Position numbers and translations under genes: made by a program. Below, piece after piece: positions 35,638 through 45,330 of a stretch of DNA of 64,000 bases. The notes under the pieces were generated by a model that had not been told where the DNA came from, did not search any database, and saw nothing but the letters and a program-made list of their open reading frames with translations. The stretch covers positions 1,054,001 through 1,118,000 of the forward strand of contig KV748196.1 of the NCBI GenBank assembly GCA_001692895.1, written 5' to 3'. Source of the DNA: Cenococcum geophilum 1.58. Its lineage: Eukaryota > Ascomycota > Dothideomycetes > Gloniales > Gloniaceae. How positions within the stretch are numbered: position 1 is the stretch's first letter; the number at the start of each line of letters is the position of its first letter.

Positions 35638-35797
35638 TAGAGCCTCTGCAAGAGGCTTCCCCCTTAACGCCNAAAGTAGATAGCTNTNTATTTTATATAG
35701 TTATAATATAAATATATTTAAAAGTATATTATAGAAATCTATGGGAATATGTAATAATTTGGTTATTATATAATATAATTATAATTTATAGTTATAA
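35638..35797. other. Hairpin and AT-rich sequence after block I
   Basis: AGCCTCTGCAAGAGGCT at about 35,641-35,657 forms a 7-bp perfect stem with a 3-base loop. The rest is AT-rich with no recognisable feature, and contains Ns. Confidence 0.45.
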
Positions 35798-35917
35798 TTT
35801 ATACAGTTTTTACAATTTATATAGTTTATATAATTTATACGGTTTATACAATTTGTACGGTTTATATAATTCGTATAGTTTATACAATTTATACAGTTTT
35901 TATAATTTATATAGTTT
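35798..35917 (+). repeat. 9-bp tandem array
   Basis: About thirteen units of TTTATACAR alternate with TTTATACGG/TTTATATAG forms. The units differ by RIP-type transitions. Confidence 0.85.
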
Positions 35918-36124
35918 GCGCGCTATTTATTTATAGGGTAGCATTTTACTATAATTTATTTATAGGGGTAGCATTTTGCCGCAATTTGCTATTAGGTGCT
36001 GCGATTTTATTATAAAATATACGTTTTGCGCAAATTGCTATTAACTATATCTACCTACCACAGCCGTACGGTTTGCGGCAATTTGCCGCAAACCGTAACA
36101 ACGAGCCCTAAAAAAAATTTCCTA
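35918..36124. mobile_element. Foldback MITE copy 3 (left edge uncertain)
   Basis: The right end, AACAACGAGCCCTAAAAAAAA followed by TTTCCTAA, matches the ends of MITEs 1 and 2. Just inside it is a perfect 29-bp palindrome at 36,068-36,096 (half site ACGGTTTGCGGCAA). Two near copies of TATAGGGGTAGCATTTT lie at about 35,934-35,978. The left terminus is not recognisable. Confidence 0.6.
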
Positions 36125-36448
36125 ATATAGGCGCGTATTTTCTAGCGTTTAAAGTTAGAGAATCCATAATAATATAGCCTCTTAGAATTTCGAGACCTAC
36201 CTATAATTAATAAGGTAGAATTAAGTATAGAGAATAAGATCTAAGGTTTAATTTAACAGATTTTAATAAAAGTTAACGGCTAAACTTGCGGTAAGGTAAG
36301 GCTAAATCTAGCGAATTAAAACTGGTTATACCGATTTTGGTAGAGGCACCTAACAATATTGTAAAAGTTAGATTATCGTTAATTACACCAAAAAAGGCTT
36401 AATTAGGGCGTGTAGATTGTAATACTAATGGTATCGTTATATACCCGG
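36125..36448 (-). pseudogene. Possible 5' end of a DNA-transposon gene, right inner flank
   Basis: Read on the minus strand from the right 23-bp inverted repeat, there are about 280 bp of AT-rich leader and then an ATG at 36,167 opening MDSLTLNARKYA, cut by MITE 3. The position suits the start of a transposase whose tail is at 33,160-33,300, but the fragment is too short to assign to a family. The leader holds nothing else that I recognise. Confidence 0.3.
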
Positions 36449-36471
36449 TATCGTACTAAGGAGTTTTGCCT
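36449..36471 (-). repeat. 23-bp inverted repeat, right copy
   Basis: This is the exact inverse of 32,935-32,957, with GGTATCGT motifs at about 36,430 and 36,448. The two copies bound 3.54 kb that contains MITEs 2 and 3 and four tandem arrays. Confidence 0.8.
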
Positions 36472-36660
36472 ATAGCTGATTTTGGCGTGATTTTTACCTC
36501 AGTAAGCTTAGACGTGATTTCGTTGGTGCGGAGTCAATCGGCCCGCAAGCGGGTGACTAACTACGTTTGTGGTGCACCACCTGAATTACGTCTAAGCGGG
36601 TTTCGCAATATTCGTAAAGCGCGTAAACAATATCCGCGTTGCGGAGGTTGCGGATATTAA
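36472..36660. other. RIP-spared segment with nested hairpins
   Basis: This segment of about 190 bp has many intact CpG and CpA sites. CTTAGACGTGATTTCGTTGG (about 36,508) pairs with its near inverse CACCTGAATTACGTCTAAG (about 36,577-36,596). Inside them CCCGCAAGCGGG forms a second stem. The arrangement suggests a small foldback element, possibly derived from a Fot1-type transposon end. A 64-codon open frame through it has no family resemblance, and I do not call it a gene. Confidence 0.45.
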
Positions 36661-36808
36661 AATAACTCAACACTAGTATTTTATATTATTTCCTAAAGTT
36701 AATTAATTATATAACAGAACCTAGGCTTTTAAAATATATTATTTTTATTACTTAGGTATTTTTAGGTCTTATAATTATTTTCATTAAAAAAAAACGCGTT
36801 ATTTATCG
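36661..36808. other. AT-rich sequence, nothing recognised
   Basis: This is an AT-rich stretch with an A-run near 36,786 and no repeats, motifs or frames of note. Confidence 0.5.
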
Positions 36809-37051
36809 GGAAAATATTCGTAGGCTAGGTTTTAAGTTAACATTATTAAGCGCGTTTCGCGTAATTAATATACAGTTGACCAACTTAATACATTTAAAAG
36901 TTAAATAATACGCAATTAACCTATAATTAATCTATAATTAACCAACTTAATATATTTAAAAGTTAAATAATACGCAGTTAACTAACTTATATATTCCTTA
37001 ATATATAATTAAGGTAATATAATATATTATTTTTAAGTTATATACTTAAAA
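36809..37051 (+). repeat. Composite block II leader with 40-bp repeats
   Basis: It begins GGAAAATATTCGTAGGCTAGG and then holds about three copies of a 40-bp unit containing TTTAAAAGTTAAATAATACG. The same leader is at 55,852-56,131. It precedes the 12-bp array at both sites. Confidence 0.82.
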
Positions 37052-37162
37052 GGCTCTATATAAAGCTTTATATAAAGCTTTATATAAAGCTCTACGTATA
37101 AAGGCTCTATATAAGGCTTTACGCGAAGCTCTATATATAGAGGCTCTATATAAAGCTCTATA
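37052..37162 (+). repeat. 12-bp tandem array, block II
   Basis: About nine units of GCTCTATATAAA. The spacer that follows, to 37,282, matches those of blocks I and III. Confidence 0.9.
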
Positions 37163-37281
37163 TTAGGTCCCCGCACATACCTCTACTAAGTTACCCCCTT
37201 TATAGCCACCTTATTTTTTACCTTTCCTTATATTCTTCCTACCTTAGAAGGCACTAGAACGGTAGCTAATAGAAAACTATT

Positions 37282-37390
37282 ACTAGAACTAGATAACCGT
37301 CGCTAGAACTAGATAACCGTCGCTAAAACTAGATAACCGTTACTAGAACTAGATAACTATCGCTAGGACTAGATAACCGTCGCTAAAACT
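37282..37390 (+). repeat. 20-bp tandem array, block II, first
   Basis: About five units of AGAACTAGATAACCGTCGCT with RIP-type variation. Confidence 0.9.
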
Positions 37391-37633
37391 AAATAATAAC
37401 TATTTAAATAACCAGCTAGTAAATACCACGAATAATTTAATTAATTAATTAATTAAATTAAACTAGAGCTTTAATATTGGCCCATTACTAAATTAAATTA
37501 AAACTTCCTAGGGAGGTACCCTAGATAACTACTATTTAAATATATAGCCAGTAAACGGCTATAGAGAACAATTTAAATTAATAAAAGCCTTTAATTAAGC
37601 CAACTCCTCCCCTAAATTAAACTAGACACTAAC
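37391..37633 (+). repeat. Spacer S2 of block II (RIP-mutated copy)
   Basis: This is about 240 bp beginning AACTATTTAAATAACCAGC, with a TTAATTAATTAATTAA core, CCTAGGGAGG and CGGCTATAGAGAAC. It is the same sequence as S3 at 37,976-38,189 and as 56,571-56,811, but much richer in T and A than S3. Confidence 0.82.
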
Positions 37634-37722
37634 GCAGGCAGGCAGGCAGGTAGGTAGGTAGGTAGGTAGATAAATAAGTAGGTAGGTAGACAAGTAGGTA
37701 GGTAGGCAGGTAGGTAGGTAGG
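37634..37722 (+). repeat. AGGT tetranucleotide array, block II
   Basis: CAGG/TAGG units with a few AAGT interruptions, placed between S2 and the second 20-bp array as in block III. Confidence 0.92.
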
Positions 37723-37726
37723 AGAG

Positions 37727-37975
37727 GACCGTTGCCAGAACTAGACGACCGTTGCCAGAACTAGACGACCGTCGCTAGAACTAGATAACCGTCGCTAGAA
37801 CCACGACCGTTGCCAGAACTAGACGACCGTCGCTAGAACTACGACCGTCGCCAGAACTAGACGAACGTCGCTAGAACTAGATGACCGTCGCCAGAACCAG
37901 ATGACCGTCGCTAGAACTAGACGACCGTCGCCAGAACTAGTAGACGACCGTTACTAGAACTAGATGACGACCGTT
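37727..37975 (+). repeat. 20-bp tandem array, block II, second (RIP-spared)
   Basis: About twelve units of AGAACTAGACGACCGTCGCC, with some 15-17 bp forms. CpG is kept at almost every unit, unlike the first array 350 bp away. Confidence 0.92.
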
Positions 37976-38189
37976 TGAACAACCAGCCAGCGAACACCAC
38001 GAATGATTTAATCGATTAATTGAATTAATCTAGAGCCTATTACCGAATTAAATCGAATTAAGGCCTCCTAGGGAGGCACCTTAGATGACTACTGTTCGAA
38101 TATATAGCCAGCGAACGGCTATGGAGAACGATTCAAATTAATTAGAGCCTTTAATCGGGCCGACCTCTCCCCCGAATTAAATTAGACAC
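37976..38189 (+). repeat. Spacer S3 of block II (RIP-spared copy)
   Basis: This is a second copy of the spacer, beginning TTGAACAACCAGCCAGCGAAC and keeping ATCGATTAATTGAATT where S2 has only TTAATTAA-type sequence. It is effectively the unmutated reference for S2. Confidence 0.82.
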
Positions 38190-38457
38190 TATAGGCAGAT
38201 GTAAATAGGTAGGCGATATAGACAGGTAGATAATGTAGATAAGTAGACGATATAGATAGGTAGGCGATGTAGATAGGTAGGCGATATAGATAGGTAGGTA
38301 ATATAGATAGGTAGGTAATATAGATAGGTAGATAATGCAGACTAGTAGACGATATAGATAGGTAGGCGATACAGATAGGTAAATAATGTAGATAGGTAGA
38401 CGATATAGATAGGTAGGTAATGTAGATAGGTAGGTAATATAGATAAGTAGGTAATGT
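38190..38457 (+). repeat. 17-bp tandem array, left part
   Basis: About fifteen units of ATAGGTAGGCGATATAG. Copia element H was inserted here with target duplication AATGT (38,453-38,457 and 44,534-44,538). The array continues at 44,534. Confidence 0.92.
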
Positions 38458-38679
38458 TATTGGTTATATAAGGGGGATATCACATAGCTACGGTTCATAG
38501 ATAGTATGATAATTGTTCTATTCTGTTTTCTTCTTTAAGAAAGGGGTGAGGAACTTAAGGTTCCTCACCACGCTAGTGCCGCGGCGGCACGTGATAGTAA
38601 CTTACCGCACGTAACGGCAACTTGCTATATATGACGGCAATATGCCTTATATAGTGACTATTTGCCTTTATTCCTAATA
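38458..38679 (-). repeat. 3' LTR of element H
   Basis: This 222-bp LTR starts TATTGG (from TGTTGG) on the + strand. It contains two strong palindromes: the 23-bp hairpin GTGAGGAAC-TTAAG-GTTCCTCAC at 38,546-38,568 and GTGCCGCGGCGGCAC at 38,576-38,590. These are followed by repeated ACGGCAA motifs. Such stems could lie in the transcript leader or in U3. Confidence 0.92.
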
Positions 38680-39030
38680 CTAGCAACTCTTCTTTTATAG
38701 TTGCCATCTATATATATATACCGCTTAACTAGCGGAACAAAAATTAATCCTCCTTACTTACTATTGCTATTGTAATATAAGTCTCACTGTCCTAAAATTT
38801 GCCTCTTAGCACGTAGTGCTTTCTTACTTATAAGTTATGGGTAGGTATCTTATTAGTAGGGCCGCTAAGGCGCTAGCGGTAAGCGAGCTAATAGCGATTT
38901 TCTATCCTAGGGATGGAAAATCCTAATTGGCTGGTTTAAGTTAGGGTCTATAGAATCTAACTAATTAAATAACTTTAACCGCCGGTTAAAGTTCCTAGAT
39001 ATCTTAAGACCTTATATAACTAAGAAATTT
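38680..39030 (-). other. Element H 3' non-coding region with palindromes P1 and P2
   Basis: This lies between RNase H and the 3' LTR. P1 (38,897-38,921, 25 bp, half site ATTTTCTATCC) and P2 (38,971-38,993, 23 bp, half site AACTTTAACCG) are about 50 bp apart. The same two occur together in the F 3' region, and P2 alone in G. A GC-rich stretch (CGCTAAGGCGCTAGCGG) lies just left of P1. A purine-rich stretch near 38,680-38,697 on the minus strand is the probable plus-strand primer. Confidence 0.75.
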
Positions 39031-42000
39031 CTAGGGACTCCCTTTTAACCTAACCTTTAACTCGTATATATAGAGTATTTGTGTTAACAAACGTCTCTAG
39101 TACCTTATTTGGGTTTGCCTTTGTTATTACATCTACTAGGTTATCTTAGCCATTAATTTATTAAATCTTAAAGAGTTCTTAACGCTCGTAGGATTACTAA
39201 AGTGCTATAATATCAATTATAAGGTGCTTCTTCTTTGTAGTATTAAGCTTAACTAAACACTTATAGAGGGAAAATAAATTGGTATATACGATTATAGGGA
39301 TAACGGGAAGTTTAAGTTAATCTATAATTATCTTTAGGGTAGTTCCAATTACAATTACCATATTAACTCCGCTAACTATTCTATATATCTCTAACGCTAA
39401 AATACTTTAGATAACGCGCTTACTCTTAGTTAAGCTCTAATAGATAAGATTGCTATAGATTATAAAGTTATTCTCTCTAGTAAATTTATTCGCGATAATA
39501 ATCTTATATCCTAACTAGGAGCTAAAATCTTTATTATTTATAAACGATTTATTAACAAATATAAAGAGCTTAGCGGTAGGAAGATTAATAGGCACGTAGA
39601 GTAGTCCCTAATTAAGATGGTTTATTTGCTAGAAAAGACGTTTATTTAGGGCAAGAATGTCGTCCTTAGTTAGTTCCTAGTGTTAGGCGGCAACAAAGAG
39701 ATTAAATAAAGCCTTAGGTTGACAGATAGAAGCAATATAAGCTTCGCGAGCGCGTTACTCCACGTATTCTTACTTTAGGGAATTAACGTTAATAACGTTA
39801 ATCTTTTTACCTTAACCCTTCTGGCGTAAAGCAATGGAATCCTTATTTAGGGAGAGGATACATCTATTAAAGAGTAATAGTATTATTAAGTTAAGCTTTT
39901 CCTTTAGCTTTGTTATGAGATTTGCCTTTACTAGCTTATCCTCTTTAAGAGCTAAGAATTAGTCGTCTCCTAAGATAATTATATTATTAGTTTATATACC
40001 AATAATTCTAAATAGGGTTCCTATAGTTATAATAAGGAAGTAAAGATCAAATATAGAAGTAGTTATTAAAAGCTTCTCTTTATAGTGCTTACTATAGGTA
40101 GCCTACTAGTAAGTTCCTACCTTTGCGATTCTATATAATAGCTTAAGCATAACTATAATCGTGTCTTTAGGATACTGGTGGCGAATTTACTCCGGAAGGT
40201 ATGCTAATATTAAGCGCTAAAGGTGCATCTCTAATTGGGTGTAGGCTTAAGTAATATCTTATAAATAAACTGCTATTCTATTCTTTATTAAGGAGGGAGC
40301 TAATATAATAATAACTCGCTAACTAGCTCGTTAAATCATAGGAGATTATATAAGAATTATCTCTTTGCTATTATTGTTATAACCTTAAATAATAAGCCTT
40401 AATTTCTCAAATAGGGCGTTAGTAGCTTTGCCCTTAATCTCATTAACTATTCTTAACTTAAAGATGCGAACTCTATTAAACTTAGTAGGGTTATATTTCT
40501 TAAATTTAAAGACTCCTCTTACAATAAGACCGTTGATCTCCTACTTATTAGATGCTTAGAAAGGAGCTCCTAGGGTTATAATACGACCTTCCTTTTAGAG
40601 CTGTTTTGCGAGCTTAAAGTTAGCCTTCTCTTTAGCTATTATAAAGGCCATTAATAACTTAACTTCATTCTTAATGGCGGCAATAAATTATTCTTTAAAA
40701 TTAATAAGGTGTTAGCGATTTTATAATCCCTTCGGGCAACCTCTACCGCGTTATAGTTGTGGCGTATCTACTACAATTGTATCGGGATTATAGTCGCCTT
40801 CTAAAGCATATTAATTGTAGTTCTCTTCTAGGGTATCTTCTAGGGCATCCTATAAAGGCTTAGAATTGTTATCTTTATAGTAAGGCTTAATAACAATTAA
40901 ACGAAATTAGGTGGGTCCGTAAGGCATCTAAATAGTGCAAGTTTAACTATTAATTGCAATAAGTTAATGTAGGCCTAACTATCCTCCCCTTTTACGCTAT
41001 ATGCGTACTTTAGACTAGAGTGGCAGATTAAGCGTAGTTAAGGTATTTGGGCTATTTTTCATTCCTAGTATATTATTAACCTGGTATATGGCATAGAGGC
41101 ATTACACCTCCTTTATTACCTTACGAATCGCCTTAGCTTATTGTATAACGGAGGGAGATAGTAGAGAATTATTAGTTATTTATAGGTAGGCGCTAAAGAC
41201 TAGTAATATAGGTATAAGTCTATCTAGGCCAGCGGAATCGTTAATAGCTTTAATAGCTATTTATAAGATAAGTTCTTCGCTAGCGTCCTTTAGTTCTAAA
41301 GAGATAATCTTATATACGCGGCGTAATAGCGCGTAATATCGCTCTACTTTTTTAATACTATTATATGCCTTAACAGGGACTTCCTTAACCTCAATTACCA
41401 TTGCCTTTATTTATTATCGGAACTCTATAGATAAGAAGTTCTTTCTTATATTATAGACGATTTAATTAGGGGGTCCTAGGTAGATATTAATCTAGTATAA
41501 CTAAAGGGTATCCTATACGTTCCTAGCTAATATATCCTTTAANAANNGTNCNGCTTANAANNAGGTTAAGAAGTTAANAACTTNGAGTACTNGCTTNCCG
41601 CTAANNTANATAACGTNNANAATAATNNAGAAGTTAAAGTTATAGTTATCTTTAAGGGTGAACTTAAATCGGCCAGGGGACCTTTAGTTTATTTAGTAGT
41701 AGTAGCAGTATTTTATAAGATGCTTAATTACCTTAACCTTAACTTTATAGCCTACTTGCTAAAGAACCCTAAGTAATTAGTGAACTAATAGGTAACTAAA
41801 ACAACGGTATAGTTGGCGTAACTCTAACTTAGTTAAATAGCTTTAAGTAACACTCTTTTCTGGTTATTAAAGGAGTAGCTAAGGGTGACCCTACTTACGT
41901 ATAATAGGCACCCAATTATCTCCCTATATAAGCATATTCTTAAGGTTATTAAGCTTAACGCCTAGTTTATCTATATCTCTAATGCAAAATAGAAATAGGG

Positions 42001-42560
42001 TGTTTGTAGGAACAACGTAAAAAGTAATATACCCTAAGGGGGTTTAAACCCTAATTATGCCAAAAGAGATTGTAGTACCTTTGCTAAAACGAATTGTGTA
42101 TTAGCCTGCCGTTAAATAGTTAATCTAAATAGAGCTATTAAGCTGCTAAAGGGCTCGAACTTAAGGTTCTCCTACTATAGATACTCCTACGGCTCTAGTA
42201 TCCGGCATAATACTATAGAAGACATTTACCGAGTATCTATTATTAAAGGAAAACGCGGAGCTCTCCTTTAGCTTATTAAAGATATCTAACTTCGTAATAA
42301 AATAGAGCGTAGATTAGTTATTAAGAATAGCAATAGTTTGTATACCATTTACCTTACCGTACTTAGTAAAGTATTAGTTAGGTAAGTAGTCCTCAATTTC
42401 CATATCTATAAGGAGCTATTTAGTCTTATTAACCTTACCCTTAAGGTTTTCTACGCCTTTATATTAAACTAGGAAGCTTTAAAAGTAGGCTATAGTAACC
42501 TTATAATTTTTAACATTTTTTATACTCTAACGGAACTTATTATATGCCTCTTTTCGCTTA
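39031..42560 (-). pseudogene. pol: pol of element H: protease, integrase, RT, RNase H
   Basis: On the minus strand, protease is near 42,130-42,240 (DTRAVGVSIVGEP, from D-T-G-A). Integrase is at about 40,900-42,100. RT is at about 39,400-40,900, including TDNIIILGDD (about 39,960-39,995), the fungal-copia form of the catalytic box. RNase H, with a K-H/E-R-R-E-L-type tail, ends near 39,050. Integrase upstream of RT is diagnostic for Ty1/copia rather than Ty3. Stops are frequent. Ns at 41,543-41,627 fall in the integrase. Confidence 0.83.
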
Positions 42561-43924
42561 TTAAGGGAGTATCTAGTTAACTAGTAATTTGGCTTCTTAC
42601 AAACATAGCACTTCTTTTAGCAATTATTTTAAAATAAACCTCCATAAGGACCTCCATAATTACCTTATAGTTAACGTTAATTGTACCCTTTACCGTATTC
42701 CCTACTACGGCCGCTATATATTCAATTAGTCTAGTTATAATCATATTAGTTGGGAATGCTTAGTTAGGTAGGGCTTTTAGTATAGAGCTGTTAAGATTCT
42801 TATATTTGTATTATAGTACCTATAGCAGAGCGTAGCTTAGTATATACTCCTTTAAATATATCTATAGGTTTATATAGCACCAAGTTATACTTAGGAACGC
42901 TATAGCATGCTAAAATAACCTAGTCCCTTAGGCTGTTCTTATTTTAGTAAGTTTCGATAAGTCCGTATTAAATTTTTTAGAGTTTATTAAAAAGTAGTTA
43001 AAGGCACTCTAAATAAGTCTTTGTTAGGTTAGAAGCAATAACTCTCTAGAATATAGTCTCTCGCTATTTAGATATATAAAGTTAGCGATTCTTATTAGTC
43101 TTAAAGTGGGCTTTAGTGAGCTAAAACATTATATTAAAGCTATAGTTTTTACCCATAATATGGTTATAATATAATATTACTGCCTATCCCTTTAACATAA
43201 TGGAGAAAGCGTGGTGGTACTAGTGGCATTAAATTCTAACCTTATTGCAACAGTTATAGAAGACCTATAGTTTTACTCTAAGTATATCATATAATTCTTC
43301 TTTAAACTTCTTCTTTTTATCTAAATATACCTTTATTAGATTTATAACTTCTTATAGTAAAGGGTTACTAGTTAGCTAGAGTAAAGGAGCTAAAGGCGGC
43401 GGAGGTAGAGAATAAGTACCTCTAGGTAGGAGAGTACCTTTAGGTAGAAGAGTAGCGTTTTAGGGGTTTCGTTTTAAATTAAAGTTGCCTTTTAAAGAAT
43501 ATAGGTTAGTTCTAGGTTTCTATAGTTAATATATAATCTTAGCTTCCGTCTATACTAGTTTTTTTATACTAGTAATAACGGCCTAAATATTACTAGTAAT
43601 TAGGTTACCGTTCTTAGTAATATATACCCTATTCCTATGGAGGAAGTCTTAAAAATCCTAAATAATATTAATATTGCTAAGTGCCTAGGTATTAGCGGTC
43701 TATCCTATAAAATCCTCCCTAAAATATTCCCATAGCTGTATATTAGTATAGTATTTACTTTAGTAGAATATAATATGGTATAGGAGAAAGCTATTAACTT
43801 ATTTTACAGTATAAGTTATTATATTAAAGGTAAATTCGTCCTAATTTTTATTAATAAGTTTCGCGTATAAAGCTACCCCTAGTGGTAAGAAGTCTTCCTA
43901 GTCGTTTAAAGTAGGTATAGCCAT
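42561..43924 (-). pseudogene. gag: gag of element H
   Basis: A minus-strand ATG at 43,924 opens a copia-type Gag. It ends in a degraded CCHC knuckle, C-Y-V-C-K-K-P-N-Y, at about 42,570-42,610, where later Cys/His positions are now Tyr or Ser. Stops interrupt the body. The roughly 390 bp from 43,925 to 44,311 are the leader. It holds three imperfect repeats containing AGGACYAGTTYTARCCT and, at about 43,965-44,035, a tandem TCGTTTAGTACGCGTTYRTAA repeat. Confidence 0.75.
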
Positions 43925-44311
43925 GTTTTTAGAGGGAGGGAAGTGTTATTAGTGTAGGGATTGTCGTTTAGTACGCGTTCGTAATATATATTTATCGTTT
44001 AGTACGCGTTTATAACGTATATTTACAATTATAGGGCTTAGGACTAGTTCTAGCCTTAAATCGCGAAGACTTATAAAGCGTGTTATTCTATATAATGGAC
44101 GCAAGAATCTATAATCTTAGAAAGGCTTAGGACCAGTTTTAGCCTTTAAATCCTTAGATTCGTAGAAGAGTTCTATTTAAGGTTTAGGACCAGTTCTAAC
44201 CTTAAAAGATAGCTTTCTTTAGCACGAGTAGCACTGGTATAGTGGCTTATCTCTTCTTAGTGGAATACCTAGCTGCTCTATAGTATAATAGTAAAGTTAA
44301 CCACTAATTAG

Positions 44312-44533
44312 TGTTGGTTATATAAGGGGGATATTACGTAGCTACGGTTCGTAGATAGTATAATAATTGTTCTGTTCTGTTTTCTTCTTTAAGAAAGGGG
44401 TAAGGAACTTAAGGTTCCTTACTACGCTAGTGCCGCGGCGGCACGTGATAGCAACTTGCCGCACGTAACGGCAACTTACCACACGTGACGGCAATATGCC
44501 TTATATGGTGACCATTTGCCTTTATTCCCAACA
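44312..44533 (-). repeat. 5' LTR of element H
   Basis: This is a 222-bp partner of the left LTR. The main hairpin here reads GTAAGGAAC...GTTCCTTAC, so both arms have changed together and the pairing is kept. Confidence 0.93.
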
Positions 44534-44690
44534 AATGTAGATAGGTAGATAATATAGATAGGTAGATAATGTAGATAGGTAGGTAATGTAAATAGGTAGG
44601 TAATATAAATAGGTAGGTAATGTAGACAGGTAGGTAATGTAGATAGGTAGGTAATATAGATAGGTAGACGATGTAGATAGGTAGTAGATG
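44534..44690 (+). repeat. 17-bp tandem array, right part
   Basis: About nine further units of ATAGGTAGGTAATATAG after the H insertion, ending in TAGTAGATGTAAATATAA. Confidence 0.9.
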
Positions 44691-45330
44691 TAAATATAAT
44701 AGATTATATAAAGAAGTATATATAATTTATCTTAATAGCTTTATAAACGGCTTTAAAGTAGCCTTTATTATCTAAAATTATAAGTTATATAGGTTACGCA
44801 GGTTGCGTAGGTTATGTAGGTTATATAGGCTATATATAGGCTACGCGTAGGCTATATGTTAAATGAACTTAACATAGGCTAGTTTATTAAGTTGGTTAAT
44901 GCCCTTAATAGCCCACCAACGACGCCAACTTTTAGCAGCTAAGGTCATTTATAAGGGACAATATTTTGCCGATATTAAAAGCGTAAACCTCTATATATAA
45001 TTTTATTAAACGCTAGCTAACGCTAGCTAATATATATAAAATACGTATAGACCTATAATAGGTACCTTACGGCACCTACTATAGCTAGGTGGATATACAA
45101 TATCTATATTACGCTAGATAATCTCCCTTTAAACCTTATTACACGCTAACTACTAAGTTATAGATATTTAAGCAGATCTACTGTATACTAGTACTAAAAC
45201 CTACTAAGCGGAGAGGGAGGAAGTTAAATAAGGTGCTAAAATAGCCGCGGCCGTATTAAGTGTTGGATAATTAGATTTAAAGGAGTCGTAAAATAAACTA
45301 GGAATAATAGCTATAGGACTTTTAAGATTA
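44691..45330 (+). other. AT-rich region with a 9-bp array, upstream of the helicase
   Basis: About seven units of TAGGTTACG/TAGGCTATA lie at 44,787-44,857. The remainder probably holds the 5' part of the helicase pseudogene, since its unit of Leu/Ile-rich frames continues into the next feature, but I cannot align it to a known domain. Confidence 0.45.

Larger units (their letters stand above)
38458..44533 (-). mobile_element. Ty1/copia element H, complete (6,076 bp)
   Basis: H has two 222-bp LTRs (TGTTGG...CCAACA), perfect AATGT target duplications, and a minus-strand gag-pol in copia order: gag, protease, integrase, RT, RNase H. Ns occur at 41,543-41,627. The frames carry many RIP stops, so it is a fossil. 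Confidence 0.93.

Noticed and set aside
36466..36660. 64-codon + strand frame
   Set aside because: It overlaps nested hairpins, starts inside the 23-bp inverted repeat and resembles no protein family I know.
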